From NCBI RefSeq assembly GCF_003719305.1, contig NZ_RARC01000033.1, positions 1 through 64,000 on the forward strand: a stretch of DNA of 64,000 nucleotides, in the 5' to 3' direction. Position 1 is the stretch's first letter; each line of letters opens with the position of its first letter. Source of the DNA: Mycolicibacterium stellerae. GTDB taxonomy: Bacteria > Actinomycetota > Actinomycetes > Mycobacteriales > Mycobacteriaceae. Positions 8,406-16,372 of this stretch are shown piece by piece. A program made the translations under genes and the position numbers. The notes beneath the pieces are model-generated. The model did not search any database. It saw nothing but the letters and a program-made list of their open reading frames with translations, and had not been told where the DNA came from.

Positions 8406-8705
8406 GTGATCGTGGCCAGGCGTCGAACAGGTCGCCGGCAGCCGTCTCGAGCACCGTTGCCGGCGTCTCGTCGTGTCGAAACCGGGCCCGACGGATATGA
8501 CTACGAAATCAGGCCGGTCGCGGCGTCTCGGGCAGGCAAGACCTACCGCTGCCCGGGTTGTGATCACGAGATCCGTCCTGGCACAGCCCATCTCGTGGTA
8601 TGGCAGGCCGGCCTCGGCGAGCATGCGGTAGAGGATCGTCGGCATTGGCATACGCCGTGCTGGCAGCACCGTGCAACGCGCGGCCCCACGCGGAAGTGGT
8701 CGTGA
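8406..8705 (+). CDS. Small conserved mycobacterial protein with Cys/His zinc-site motif
   Basis: This 99-aa basic protein corresponds in position to Rv1322. A YRCPGCDHEI segment (two Cys, one His) and a later HWHTPCW segment suggest a single zinc site at residues about 48-85. The first 25 residues are very Arg-rich. Its start (GTG at 8406 or 8412) lies 12-18 bases after the nucS stop, so the two are probably co-transcribed. Function is unknown; nucleic-acid binding would fit the charge but is only a guess. Confidence 0.75.
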   Translation: MIVARRRTGRRQPSRAPLPASRRVETGPDGYDYEIRPVAASRAGKTYRCPGCDHEIRPGTAHLVVWQAGLGEHAVEDRRHWHTPCWQHRATRGPTRKWS

Positions 8706-8708
8706 GTG

Positions 8709-9179
8709 TCAGTGAGCGGTGGCGGGCTGGACGAGCTCGATCAGCACGCCGCCGGCATCCTTGGGATGGATGAAGTTGATCCGCGAATCCGCAGTGCCTC
8801 GACGTGGCGTTTCGTAGAGCAGCCGGACACCCTGCTCGCGCAGACGCTCGGAGAGGGCGTCGATGTCGCTGACCCGGTACGCCAACTGCTGCAGGCCTGG
8901 GCCGCGTTTGTCGAGGAACTTGGCGATCGTCGAGGTCTCGTCGAGCGGAGCCATTAGCTGGATCTGGGCGCTACCCACCGGCGCGCCGCGCACCGACAGC
9001 ATCGCCTCGCGGACGCCCTGCTCCTCGTTGACCTCTTCGTGCAGCACAATCATGCCGAGACGGTCGTGATACCACTTGATCGTGGCGTCCAGATCAGCGA
9101 CCGCGATGCCGACATGGTCGATTGCTGTCACCAGGGCGCTGGCCAACACGGGGCGGGCATCGACTTGCTCGGTGGACAT
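8709..9179 (-). CDS. mce: Methylmalonyl-CoA epimerase
   Basis: The 156-aa protein is a vicinal-oxygen-chelate fold enzyme made of two beta-alpha-beta-beta-beta units. His22 (AIDHVGIAV) and Glu148 near the C-terminus (VLIELVQ) are expected metal ligands, with a middle His/Gln cluster around PGLQQLAYRV. It interconverts the R and S forms of methylmalonyl-CoA, needed for propionate use via methylmalonyl-CoA mutase. Position matches Rv1322A. It is divergent from fadA4 and converges with the small zinc-site gene, their stops 3 bases apart. Confidence 0.93.
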   Translation of the reverse strand: MSTEQVDARPVLASALVTAIDHVGIAVADLDATIKWYHDRLGMIVLHEEVNEEQGVREAMLSVRGAPVGSAQIQLMAPLDETSTIAKFLDKRGPGLQQLAYRVSDIDALSERLREQGVRLLYETPRRGTADSRINFIHPKDAGGVLIELVQPATAH

Positions 9180-9261
9180 AACGTAACGGTAACCTGGCGG
9201 AGAAGATCGCGCCTACGCGATGTCCTGACCGGGCTCTTCTTGATCGTTTCTGGAGGTAGGT

Positions 9262-10443
9262 ATGACGACGTCTGTGATCGTTGCTGGAGCGCGCACTCCG
9301 GTCGGCAAGCTGATGGGCTCGCTGAAGGATTTCTCGGGCAGCGATCTGGGTGCGATCGCCATCTCGGGTGCGCTGGAGAAGGCGGGAGTGCCCGCATCGG
9401 CGGTCGAGTACGTGATCATGGGCCAGGTGCTGACCGCGGGCGCCGGCCAGATGCCCGCCCGGCAGTCCGCCGTCGCCGCGGGAATCGGCTGGGATGTGCC
9501 TGCACTCACCATCAACAAGATGTGCCTGTCCGGGATCGACGCGATCGCGCTTGCCGACCAGCTTATCCGCGCCGGTGAGTTCGACGTCGTGGTCGCAGGC
9601 GGTCAGGAGTCGATGACGCGGGCGCCGCACCTGCTGATGAACAGCCGGTCCGGCTACAAGTACGGCGACGTCACGGTCATCGATCACATGGCCTACGACG
9701 GCCTGCACGATGTGTTCACCGACCAGCCGATGGGAGCGCTGACCGAGCAGCGAAACGAGCAGGACAAGTTCACCCGCGCCGAGCAGGACGAGTTCGCCGC
9801 CAGTTCACACCAAAAGGCCGCTGCCGCATGGAAAGACGGCGTCTATGCCGACGAGGTCGTTCCGGTGAAGATCCCGCAGCGCAAGGGCGACCCGCTGGAG
9901 TTCGCCGAGGACGAGGGCATCCGCGCCAACACCACCGCGGAGTCGCTGTCCGGTCTGAAGCCGGCATTCCGAAAGGACGGCACCATCACCGCCGGCTCGG
10001 CGTCCCAGATTTCCGACGGTGCGGCCGCCGTGGTCGTGATGAACAAGGACAAGGCCTCCGAGCTCGGGCTGAAGTGGCTGGTGGAGATCGGTGCCCACGG
10101 TGTGGTCGCAGGCCCCGATTCCACCCTGCAATCACAGCCGGCCAACGCCATCAAGAAAGCGATTGCCCGCGAGGGCATCACCGTCGACCAGCTCGACGTC
10201 GTCGAGATCAACGAGGCGTTCGCCGCGGTAGCGCTGGCGTCGATGAAGGAGCTCGGCATCGACCCCGACAAGGTGAACGTCGACGGCGGCGCGATAGCCA
10301 TCGGGCATCCGATCGGAATGTCGGGAGCACGCATCACCCTGCACGTTGCCCTTGAGCTGGCGCGACGCGGTTCCGGCTACGGCGTTGCCGCTCTCTGCGG
10401 CGCCGGCGGCCAGGGCGACGCGCTGATCCTGCGGGCGGGCTAG
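9262..10443 (+). CDS. fadA4: Acetyl-CoA acetyltransferase (thiolase)
   Basis: A 393-aa thiolase matching Rv1323 in position. The nucleophile Cys88 (NKMCLSG), His349 (GHPIG) and Cys379 (CGAGGQGDA) form the complete catalytic set. The C-terminal GGGQG-type motif and the length indicate a biosynthetic-type acetoacetyl-CoA thiolase that condenses or cleaves short acyl-CoAs. A strong GGAGGT ribosome site precedes the ATG by 6 bases. It stands alone as a transcription unit, divergent from mce. Confidence 0.95.
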   Translation: MTTSVIVAGARTPVGKLMGSLKDFSGSDLGAIAISGALEKAGVPASAVEYVIMGQVLTAGAGQMPARQSAVAAGIGWDVPALTINKMCLSGIDAIALADQLIRAGEFDVVVAGGQESMTRAPHLLMNSRSGYKYGDVTVIDHMAYDGLHDVFTDQPMGALTEQRNEQDKFTRAEQDEFAASSHQKAAAAWKDGVYADEVVPVKIPQRKGDPLEFAEDEGIRANTTAESLSGLKPAFRKDGTITAGSASQISDGAAAVVVMNKDKASELGLKWLVEIGAHGVVAGPDSTLQSQPANAIKKAIAREGITVDQLDVVEINEAFAAVALASMKELGIDPDKVNVDGGAIAIGHPIGMSGARITLHVALELARRGSGYGVAALCGAGGQGDALILRAG

Positions 10444-10496
10444 GTCGTCTACGACGCTTTGTAGTAACTGGCTTTGAGTTCGGGCACAATGGCGCT

Positions 10497-10871
10497 ATGA
10501 CAAGCGCCTTTGATCTCCGTACTCGGGTCGGCTGGTTTCGGCTGATCGGCATGGCCGAGGCCATCAGCTGGGTCGGCCTGCTGATCGGGATGTATTTCAA
10601 GTACCTGGGCACGCCGCGCACCGAGATCGGCGTGAAGGTCTTCGGCATGGTCCACGGCCTCGTCTTCATCGCCTTCGTGGTGACAGGTCTTCTCGTCGGA
10701 ATCTCCGTCAGGTGGGCGCTCGGCACATGGTTGCTGGCGTTGCTGGCGAGCATCGTCCCGCTTTGCAGTGTGATCTTCCTCATATGGGCCGATCGGACCG
10801 GCAGGCTGGGCGCCGCGAGCGTCTACACCGGGGTCCTGCAACCGGGCCGATCGATACCCGAAACGACGTGA
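10497..10871 (+). CDS. DUF3817 integral membrane protein
   Basis: The 124-aa protein has three to four membrane helices (about 13-33, 44-66, 72-105) and the conserved N-terminal RxxGxAEAxSW pattern of DUF3817. A second DUF3817 gene lies at 35388-35726 in this window. The ATG is six bases after CACAAT, a plausible -10 box, so it may be leaderless. Function of the family is unknown. Confidence 0.88.
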   Translation: MTSAFDLRTRVGWFRLIGMAEAISWVGLLIGMYFKYLGTPRTEIGVKVFGMVHGLVFIAFVVTGLLVGISVRWALGTWLLALLASIVPLCSVIFLIWADRTGRLGAASVYTGVLQPGRSIPETT

Positions 10872-10878
10872 CAGACTT

Positions 10879-11796
10879 GTGGGCGTGACTCGTTCCCGTC
10901 CTCCAGTCGGACCAGGGCCGTCCATCGCAGGCGCGGTTGACCTCTCCGGCCTCAAGCAGCGCGCAACCCCCTCAGGACAGCCAGGGCAGGGCGCAGGCTC
11001 GCGCGCAGGCGTGGACGTCACCGAGGCCAATTTCGAAGCCGAGGTGATGCTCAAGTCCAACGAGGTGCCGGTCGTGGTGGTGCTGTGGTCACCGCGAAGC
11101 GATGCCAGCGTGCAGTTGGGCGATGCGCTTGCGAGCCTCGCCGCCGCCGACGCAGGCAAATGGTCGCTGGCCAACGTGAACGTCGACACAGCGCCGCGGG
11201 TCGCCCAGATTTTCGGAGTGCAAGCCGTGCCGACTGTCGTGGCTTTGGCCGCGGGACAACCATTGTCGAGCTTCCAGGGCCCGCAGCCGCCCGATCAGTT
11301 GCGCGGGTGGATCGACTCGCTGCTGAACGCCACCGCTGGAAAGCTCGGTGGGGCAGGTGCAGCCGAGGGCGACGAGCCAGAGCAGGTCGACCCCGAATTG
11401 GCGCTGGCACGATCGCACCTCGACGCCGGTGACTTCGACGCCGCGCTCAGCGCCTACCAGAAGATCCTTGACGCCAACCCCGCTCACGAAGAGGCCAAAG
11501 GCGCCGTGCGCCAGATCGCGTTCCTAGCGCGCGCATCCGCACTGTCACCAGACGCGATTGCAAGCGCCGACGCCGCCCCCGACGACATCGAGGCCGCGTT
11601 GGCCGCGGCGGACGTCGAGATCCTGCAGCAGAATGTCGCGGCGGCATTTGACCGGTTGATCGCACTGGTGCGCCGCACCGCAGGCGACGAGCGCGCCTCG
11701 GTCCGCACGCGGCTCGTCGAACTGTTCGACCTTTTCGACCCGGCCGACCCAGAAGTCATCGCGGGCCGGCGCAAGCTGGCCAACGCGCTGTACTGA
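10879..11796 (+). CDS. Thioredoxin-fold/TPR protein, CnoX (YbbN) homologue
   Basis: The 305-aa protein matches Rv1324. A disordered N-terminus of about 45 residues is followed by a thioredoxin domain (about 47-155) and a helical TPR region (about 170-305). The CXXC site is replaced by SPRS (VLWSPRSDAS), so it cannot act as a dithiol reductase; this agrees with chaperone-type YbbN proteins that protect clients from oxidation and hand them to GroEL or DnaK. The start is GTG at 10879 or 10885. It converges with glgB across a long hairpin. Confidence 0.9.
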   Translation: MGVTRSRPPVGPGPSIAGAVDLSGLKQRATPSGQPGQGAGSRAGVDVTEANFEAEVMLKSNEVPVVVVLWSPRSDASVQLGDALASLAAADAGKWSLANVNVDTAPRVAQIFGVQAVPTVVALAAGQPLSSFQGPQPPDQLRGWIDSLLNATAGKLGGAGAAEGDEPEQVDPELALARSHLDAGDFDAALSAYQKILDANPAHEEAKGAVRQIAFLARASALSPDAIASADAAPDDIEAALAAADVEILQQNVAAAFDRLIALVRRTAGDERASVRTRLVELFDLFDPADPEVIAGRRKLANALY

Positions 11797-11837
11797 CCTC
11801 TGCCGCCGAGATCGACGAAATGGCGCCATCTACTCCC

Positions 11838-11873
11838 ACTTTCACGCCCAAACGTGAGTTTGGGCGTGAAAGT
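11838..11873. terminator. Perfect 16-bp hairpin between convergent genes
   Basis: ACTTTCACGCCCAAAC (11838-11853) pairs perfectly with 11858-11873 around a GTGA loop. It lies between the stop of the thioredoxin-fold gene and the stop of glgB, sharing one base with the glgB stop codon. There is no U-tract on either side, as in many mycobacterial hairpin terminators, so it probably works in both directions. Confidence 0.75.
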
Positions 11874-14068
11874 CAGGCAGGCTCGAACCACAGGGCGGCG
11901 AGCGGCGGCAGCACCATCAACGCCGATGCCGGGCGGCCATGCCACGGCTCTTCGGTCGCTTCCACAGCTCCGAAGTTACCGATCCCCGAACCGTTGTAGA
12001 TGTCGGCGTCGGTGTTGAGCACCTCGCGCCAGGTTCCCGTGTGCGGCAGGCCGAGTCGATAGCGCGAGTGCTCGGAGCCGGAGAAATTGAACACGCATGC
12101 GAGAACCGAGCCATCGTCGCCGAAGCGCAGGAAGCTGAGCACGTTGTTGGCGGAGTCGTTCGCGTCAATCCATGAATAGCCTTCGGGGCGCGTATCCAGC
12201 GACCACAGCGCTCGTCGGGTCCGATACAGGTCGTTGGCGTCGCGCATCATCTGTTGGATCCCGTTCGAGAAGCTGTTCTCGTCCAGCTGATACCAGTCGA
12301 GCCCGCGTTCCTCTGACCACTCCGCTCGCTGGCCGAACTCCTGCCCCATGAACAACAGCTGCTTACCCGGATGGGCCCACTGGTAGGCGATCAGGTTGCG
12401 CAACCCCGCCGCCTTTGTGTGATCGTTGCCTGGCATCCTGCCCCACAGCGTGCCCTTGCCGTGCACGACTTCGTCGTGGCTGATCGGCAGCACGTAGTTC
12501 TCGCTGTAGGCATACAGCATCGAGAAGGTGATCTCGCCGTGGTGGTAGCTCCGGTGAATCGGGTCGCGCTTGATGAACTCCAGCGTGTCGTTCATCCAGC
12601 CCATGTTCCACTTCATCGAGAAGCCCAGGCCGCCAAGGTTTGTCGGCCTCGTCACGCCGGGCCACGACGTCGATTCCTCGGCGATCGTGACGATGCCCGG
12701 CGCCACCTTGTGCACCGTCGCGTTCATCTCCTGCAGGAACTGGACCGCCTCGAGGTTCTCGCGCCCGCCGTAGATGTTGGGCGTCCAGCCGTCCGCCGGA
12801 CGTGAGTAGTCGAGGTAGAGCATCGACGCCACGGCGTCGACACGCAGGCCATCGATGTGGAACTCCTGAAGCCAGTACAGGGCATTGGCCACCAGGAAGT
12901 TGCGCACCTCCGCACGACCGAAGTCGAAAACGTAAGTGCCCCAGTCCAGCTGCTCACCCCGGTGCGGGTCCGAGTGCTCGTAGAGTGGCGTGCCGTCGAA
13001 GCGGCCAAGCGCCCACGCGTCTTTGGGGAAGTGCGCGGGCACCCAATCCATGATCACACCGATGCCCGCCTGGTGCAGTGTGTCGACCAGATGGCGGAAT
13101 TCATCGGGGGTGCCAAGTCGCGAGGTCGGCGCGTAGTACGACGTCACCTGGTAGCCCCACGACCCGCCGAACGGGTGTTCTGCGACCGGCATCAGCTCGA
13201 CATGCGTGAAGCCCTGCGTCACAACGTATTCCGTTAGCTCTTCGGCGAGCTGGCGATAGTTCAGGCCCGGCCGCCACGACATCAGGTGGACCTCGTAGGT
13301 GCTCATCGGCTCGAACACCGGATTGACTTCTGCACGACGGGTCATCCACGCGGAATCTTCCCACGTGTAGTCGCTCGTGGTCACCCGCGACGCCGTCTGC
13401 GGTGGCACCTCGGTGGCGAATGCCATCGGGTCGGCGCGGTCGGTGACCGAGCCGTCGGCACCGTGCACGCGGAACTTGTAGTAGCCCCCGACCGGGAAGC
13501 CGGGCCAGAACAGCTCCCATACCCCGGTCGACCCGAGCGCCCGCATTGGCGCCTCGTCGCCGTCCCAATGGTTGAACTCGCCGATCAGGCTGACACCCTT
13601 GGCATTTGGCGCCCATACCGCGAACGACACACCTTCAACGGTTCCGTCGGCGGTCGCGAAGCTGCGCTGATGTGCACCGACGATGTCCCACAGGCGTTCG
13701 TGCCGACCCTCGGAGAACAGGTGCAGGTCAAGCTCACCGAGGGTGGGCAGGAACCGGTAGGCGTCGGCGACGGTGTGCGGTCCGCCGCCTTCGTAGCTAA
13801 CCTGTAGGCGGTAATCGATGAGGTCGGTGAACGGCACGGCCACCGCGAACAGGCCCGAATCGATGTGGGAGAACACATATCGTTCGTCGCCGATCAGGGC
13901 CGCGATCTCGACGGCATGCGGGCGGTATGCCCGGATCACCGTATGGTTGCCGTACTCGTGCGCGCCAAGGATCGAATGCGGGTTGTGGTGTTCGCCCGCG
14001 ACAAGCCGGTTCAGATCTGCAGGTTCCGGCCGAAGGTTCGGGCTCGTCAGTTGATTGGTCCGGGTCAT
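11873..14068 (-). CDS. glgB: 1,4-alpha-glucan branching enzyme
   Basis: GlgB introduces alpha-1,6 branches into glycogen and into the cytosolic alpha-glucan built by GlgE. The 731-aa protein has two N-terminal carbohydrate-binding beta-sandwich domains (about 20-110 and 125-220), then the GH13 barrel with DWVPAHFP, GLRVDAV (nucleophile Asp), AEES (acid Glu) and SHDEV, and a C-terminal all-beta domain. It starts 9 bases after the glgE stop, so glgE-glgB is an operon, as in Rv1327c-Rv1326c. Confidence 0.97.
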   Translation of the reverse strand: MTRTNQLTSPNLRPEPADLNRLVAGEHHNPHSILGAHEYGNHTVIRAYRPHAVEIAALIGDERYVFSHIDSGLFAVAVPFTDLIDYRLQVSYEGGGPHTVADAYRFLPTLGELDLHLFSEGRHERLWDIVGAHQRSFATADGTVEGVSFAVWAPNAKGVSLIGEFNHWDGDEAPMRALGSTGVWELFWPGFPVGGYYKFRVHGADGSVTDRADPMAFATEVPPQTASRVTTSDYTWEDSAWMTRRAEVNPVFEPMSTYEVHLMSWRPGLNYRQLAEELTEYVVTQGFTHVELMPVAEHPFGGSWGYQVTSYYAPTSRLGTPDEFRHLVDTLHQAGIGVIMDWVPAHFPKDAWALGRFDGTPLYEHSDPHRGEQLDWGTYVFDFGRAEVRNFLVANALYWLQEFHIDGLRVDAVASMLYLDYSRPADGWTPNIYGGRENLEAVQFLQEMNATVHKVAPGIVTIAEESTSWPGVTRPTNLGGLGFSMKWNMGWMNDTLEFIKRDPIHRSYHHGEITFSMLYAYSENYVLPISHDEVVHGKGTLWGRMPGNDHTKAAGLRNLIAYQWAHPGKQLLFMGQEFGQRAEWSEERGLDWYQLDENSFSNGIQQMMRDANDLYRTRRALWSLDTRPEGYSWIDANDSANNVLSFLRFGDDGSVLACVFNFSGSEHSRYRLGLPHTGTWREVLNTDADIYNGSGIGNFGAVEATEEPWHGRPASALMVLPPLAALWFEPA

Positions 14069-14077
14069 CTTCTCACG

Positions 14078-16171
14078 TCACTTCCCTGATTCCCTGCTGA
14101 GCAGGGTTGGTCGTTGTTCGGGTGGTATCTGAGGCATGTTGAGCAGGTGGGCAACCGCCCTCGCCGGCTCAAGTCGAACGTAATTCGACTGGCCCCATTG
14201 GTATTCCTCGCCGGTGATCTCGTCGCGCACCCAGAACCGGTCGTATGGCTGCATCGCCAGCGCAGCCATGTCCAACCACAGGGTGCCTTCCTCGGGTCCG
14301 TACGGGTTCAGCGTGACCACCACGAGCACCGCGTCGCCCGTCACCGGATCGAACTTGCTGTAGGCCAGCAGTGCGTCGTTGTCGACATGGTGGAATTTCA
14401 GTGTGCGCAGCTCGCGCAGCGCGGGGTGCAGTCGGCGAATCTCGTTGAGCCGGGCCAAGAACGGCTCCAGCGACTCGCCCCTTGCCGCGGCGGCCTCGAA
14501 ATCGCGGGGGCGCAACTCGTACTTCTCCGAGTCCAGGTACTCCTCGCTGCCCTCGCGCACCGCGCGGTGCTCGAACAGCTCGAATCCGGAATAGACGCCC
14601 CATGCCGGGCTGAAGGTCGATGCCAGCACGGCGCGAATGGCGAACATGCCAGGACCGCCGTGCTGAAGGCTTTCGTGCAGGATGTCTGGTGTATTGACAA
14701 AGAGATTGGGGCGGGCGTAGTCGGCGTGCTCGACGATCTGCTCGCCGAACTCGGTCAACTCCCACTTCGCGGTGCGCCACGTGAAGTAGCTGTAGGACTG
14801 GGTGAAACCGAGCTTTGCCAGCCCGTAGAGCCGGGCGGGCCTGGTGAACGCCTCGGCGAGGAACAGCACATCGGGATCGGTTGCCTTGACCTGTCCGATC
14901 AGCCACGCCCAGAAGTTGGGCGGTTTGGTGTGCGGGTTGTCAACGCGGAAGATCTTGACTCCGTGGCTGATCCAGTACCGCACGACGCGCAGCACCTCGT
15001 TGTAGATGCCCGCGGGGTCATTGTCGAAGTTGACCGGGTAGATGTCCTGGTACTTCTTCGGCGGGTTCTCCGCATAGGCGATGGTGCCGTCGGGCAGCAC
15101 CGTGAACCACTCCGGATGGGCCTTGGCCCACGGATGGTCGGGCGCGGCCTGCAGCGCCAAGTCCAAGGCCACCTCGAGGTTGTGATCGCGCGCCGCGGTG
15201 ACGAAGTCGTCGAAGTCCTCGATCGTGCCAAGCTCGGGATGAACGGCGTCGTGCCCGCCCTCGTCGCTGCCGATCGCCCATGGTGACCCGACGTCCTTGG
15301 GTCCGGCGGTGACCGAGTTGTTGGGTCCCTTGCGGTGCACCTTGCCGATCGGGTGGATCGGCGGCAGGTACACCACGTCGAAGCCCATCTTGGCGATGCG
15401 CGGCAGCGCCTTCGCCGCGGTGGCGAATGTGCCGTGCACCGGCTTGCCCGTCTTGTCCACGCCGCCGGTGGAGCGCGGGAACATCTCGTACCAGGCGCTG
15501 AACCGGGCCTCCGGCCGGTCCACCCAGACGCCGTACTGCTCGCCGCGGGTGATCTGGTCGCGCAGCGGATACTGCGCAAGCAGCGCGCCGACCTCCCTGG
15601 ACAGTGCCGCGCCGGCGCGGGTGAACGGGTCGCCCGGTTTGCGCAACATCTCCGCGGCTTCGACCAGCGGATCCCGCAGCGCTCGCGGCAGGCCGGTGGC
15701 GGCCCGCTCCAGCAGCCGAGCACCGACGATGAGGTCGTTGGCCAACTCGTTCTCGCTCTGGCCCGCGTCGAGTTTGGCGGTGACCGCCCGCCGCCAGGTC
15801 GCGATCGGGTCGCCCCAGCCGTCCACCCGGAACGTCCACAGGCCGACGCGATCGGGGCAGAACTGGCCGTGAAGGACGTCTGGAGTGCGACCCGGCGACA
15901 TCGGGATGGCCTGCGGCTTGACCCTGGACGCCGGTGTGACCACGATCTCGATCGGCACGGGCTGCGCGGCCCTGTCCGGTACGGGTCCTTCGGCGAGCTG
16001 CGGGTAGGCCGTGCCGTGGAAGCGCACCACCAGGGTCGCTGAGACGGCGTCGTGCCCCTCACGCCAGACCGTGGCCCGCACCGGCACCACCTCGCCGACG
16101 ACGGCCTTGGCGGGATAGCGTCCTGCAGACACCACAGGTGCGACATCATCGATCCCGATCCGACCGGCCAC
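14078..16171 (-). CDS. glgE: Maltose-1-phosphate maltosyltransferase
   Basis: GlgE extends alpha-1,4-glucans using maltose-1-phosphate, made from trehalose in mycobacteria; blocking it in M. tuberculosis causes toxic build-up of the phosphate. The 697-aa protein has an N-terminal beta domain, a GH13 barrel with the nucleophile Asp in FRVDNPH and the acid Glu in FLAEAF, and a C-terminal beta domain. The GTG start at 16171 has AAGGAG 8-9 bases upstream. It leads the glgE-glgB operon and is divergent from glgP, as in M. tuberculosis. Confidence 0.97.
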   Translation of the reverse strand: MAGRIGIDDVAPVVSAGRYPAKAVVGEVVPVRATVWREGHDAVSATLVVRFHGTAYPQLAEGPVPDRAAQPVPIEIVVTPASRVKPQAIPMSPGRTPDVLHGQFCPDRVGLWTFRVDGWGDPIATWRRAVTAKLDAGQSENELANDLIVGARLLERAATGLPRALRDPLVEAAEMLRKPGDPFTRAGAALSREVGALLAQYPLRDQITRGEQYGVWVDRPEARFSAWYEMFPRSTGGVDKTGKPVHGTFATAAKALPRIAKMGFDVVYLPPIHPIGKVHRKGPNNSVTAGPKDVGSPWAIGSDEGGHDAVHPELGTIEDFDDFVTAARDHNLEVALDLALQAAPDHPWAKAHPEWFTVLPDGTIAYAENPPKKYQDIYPVNFDNDPAGIYNEVLRVVRYWISHGVKIFRVDNPHTKPPNFWAWLIGQVKATDPDVLFLAEAFTRPARLYGLAKLGFTQSYSYFTWRTAKWELTEFGEQIVEHADYARPNLFVNTPDILHESLQHGGPGMFAIRAVLASTFSPAWGVYSGFELFEHRAVREGSEEYLDSEKYELRPRDFEAAAARGESLEPFLARLNEIRRLHPALRELRTLKFHHVDNDALLAYSKFDPVTGDAVLVVVTLNPYGPEEGTLWLDMAALAMQPYDRFWVRDEITGEEYQWGQSNYVRLEPARAVAHLLNMPQIPPEQRPTLLSRESGK

Positions 16172-16372
16172 CTACCCACTCCTTCATGGCGCGGCCCGCG
16201 ATCGGGCCACTGTCGTCTGGACTTCGTTTACAGCCTCGTCGCGCCCTATACCCACCGTAGTGTCCGGCCCAATCACATGCGGGTGAACGATCACCCCGAC
16301 AATGCGCTGTCTGCCCAACGTGGCGGCCACTCCTCGCTGCACAGACGCAGATCATCAGTAAGGTTGGGTCGC
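16172..16372. promoter_or_regulatory. glgE/glgP divergent promoter region
   Basis: This 201-base region must carry promoters for both glucan genes. On the glgP side TAAGGT (16359-16364) lies eight bases before the GTG, placing transcription start one or two bases from the codon. On the glgE side AAGGAG is the ribosome site. No clear shared operator is visible. Confidence 0.5.

Noticed and set aside
16052..16372. 107-codon upstream extension of glgP
   Set aside because: It crosses the glgE start and the divergent promoter region and is not part of the phosphorylase family length.
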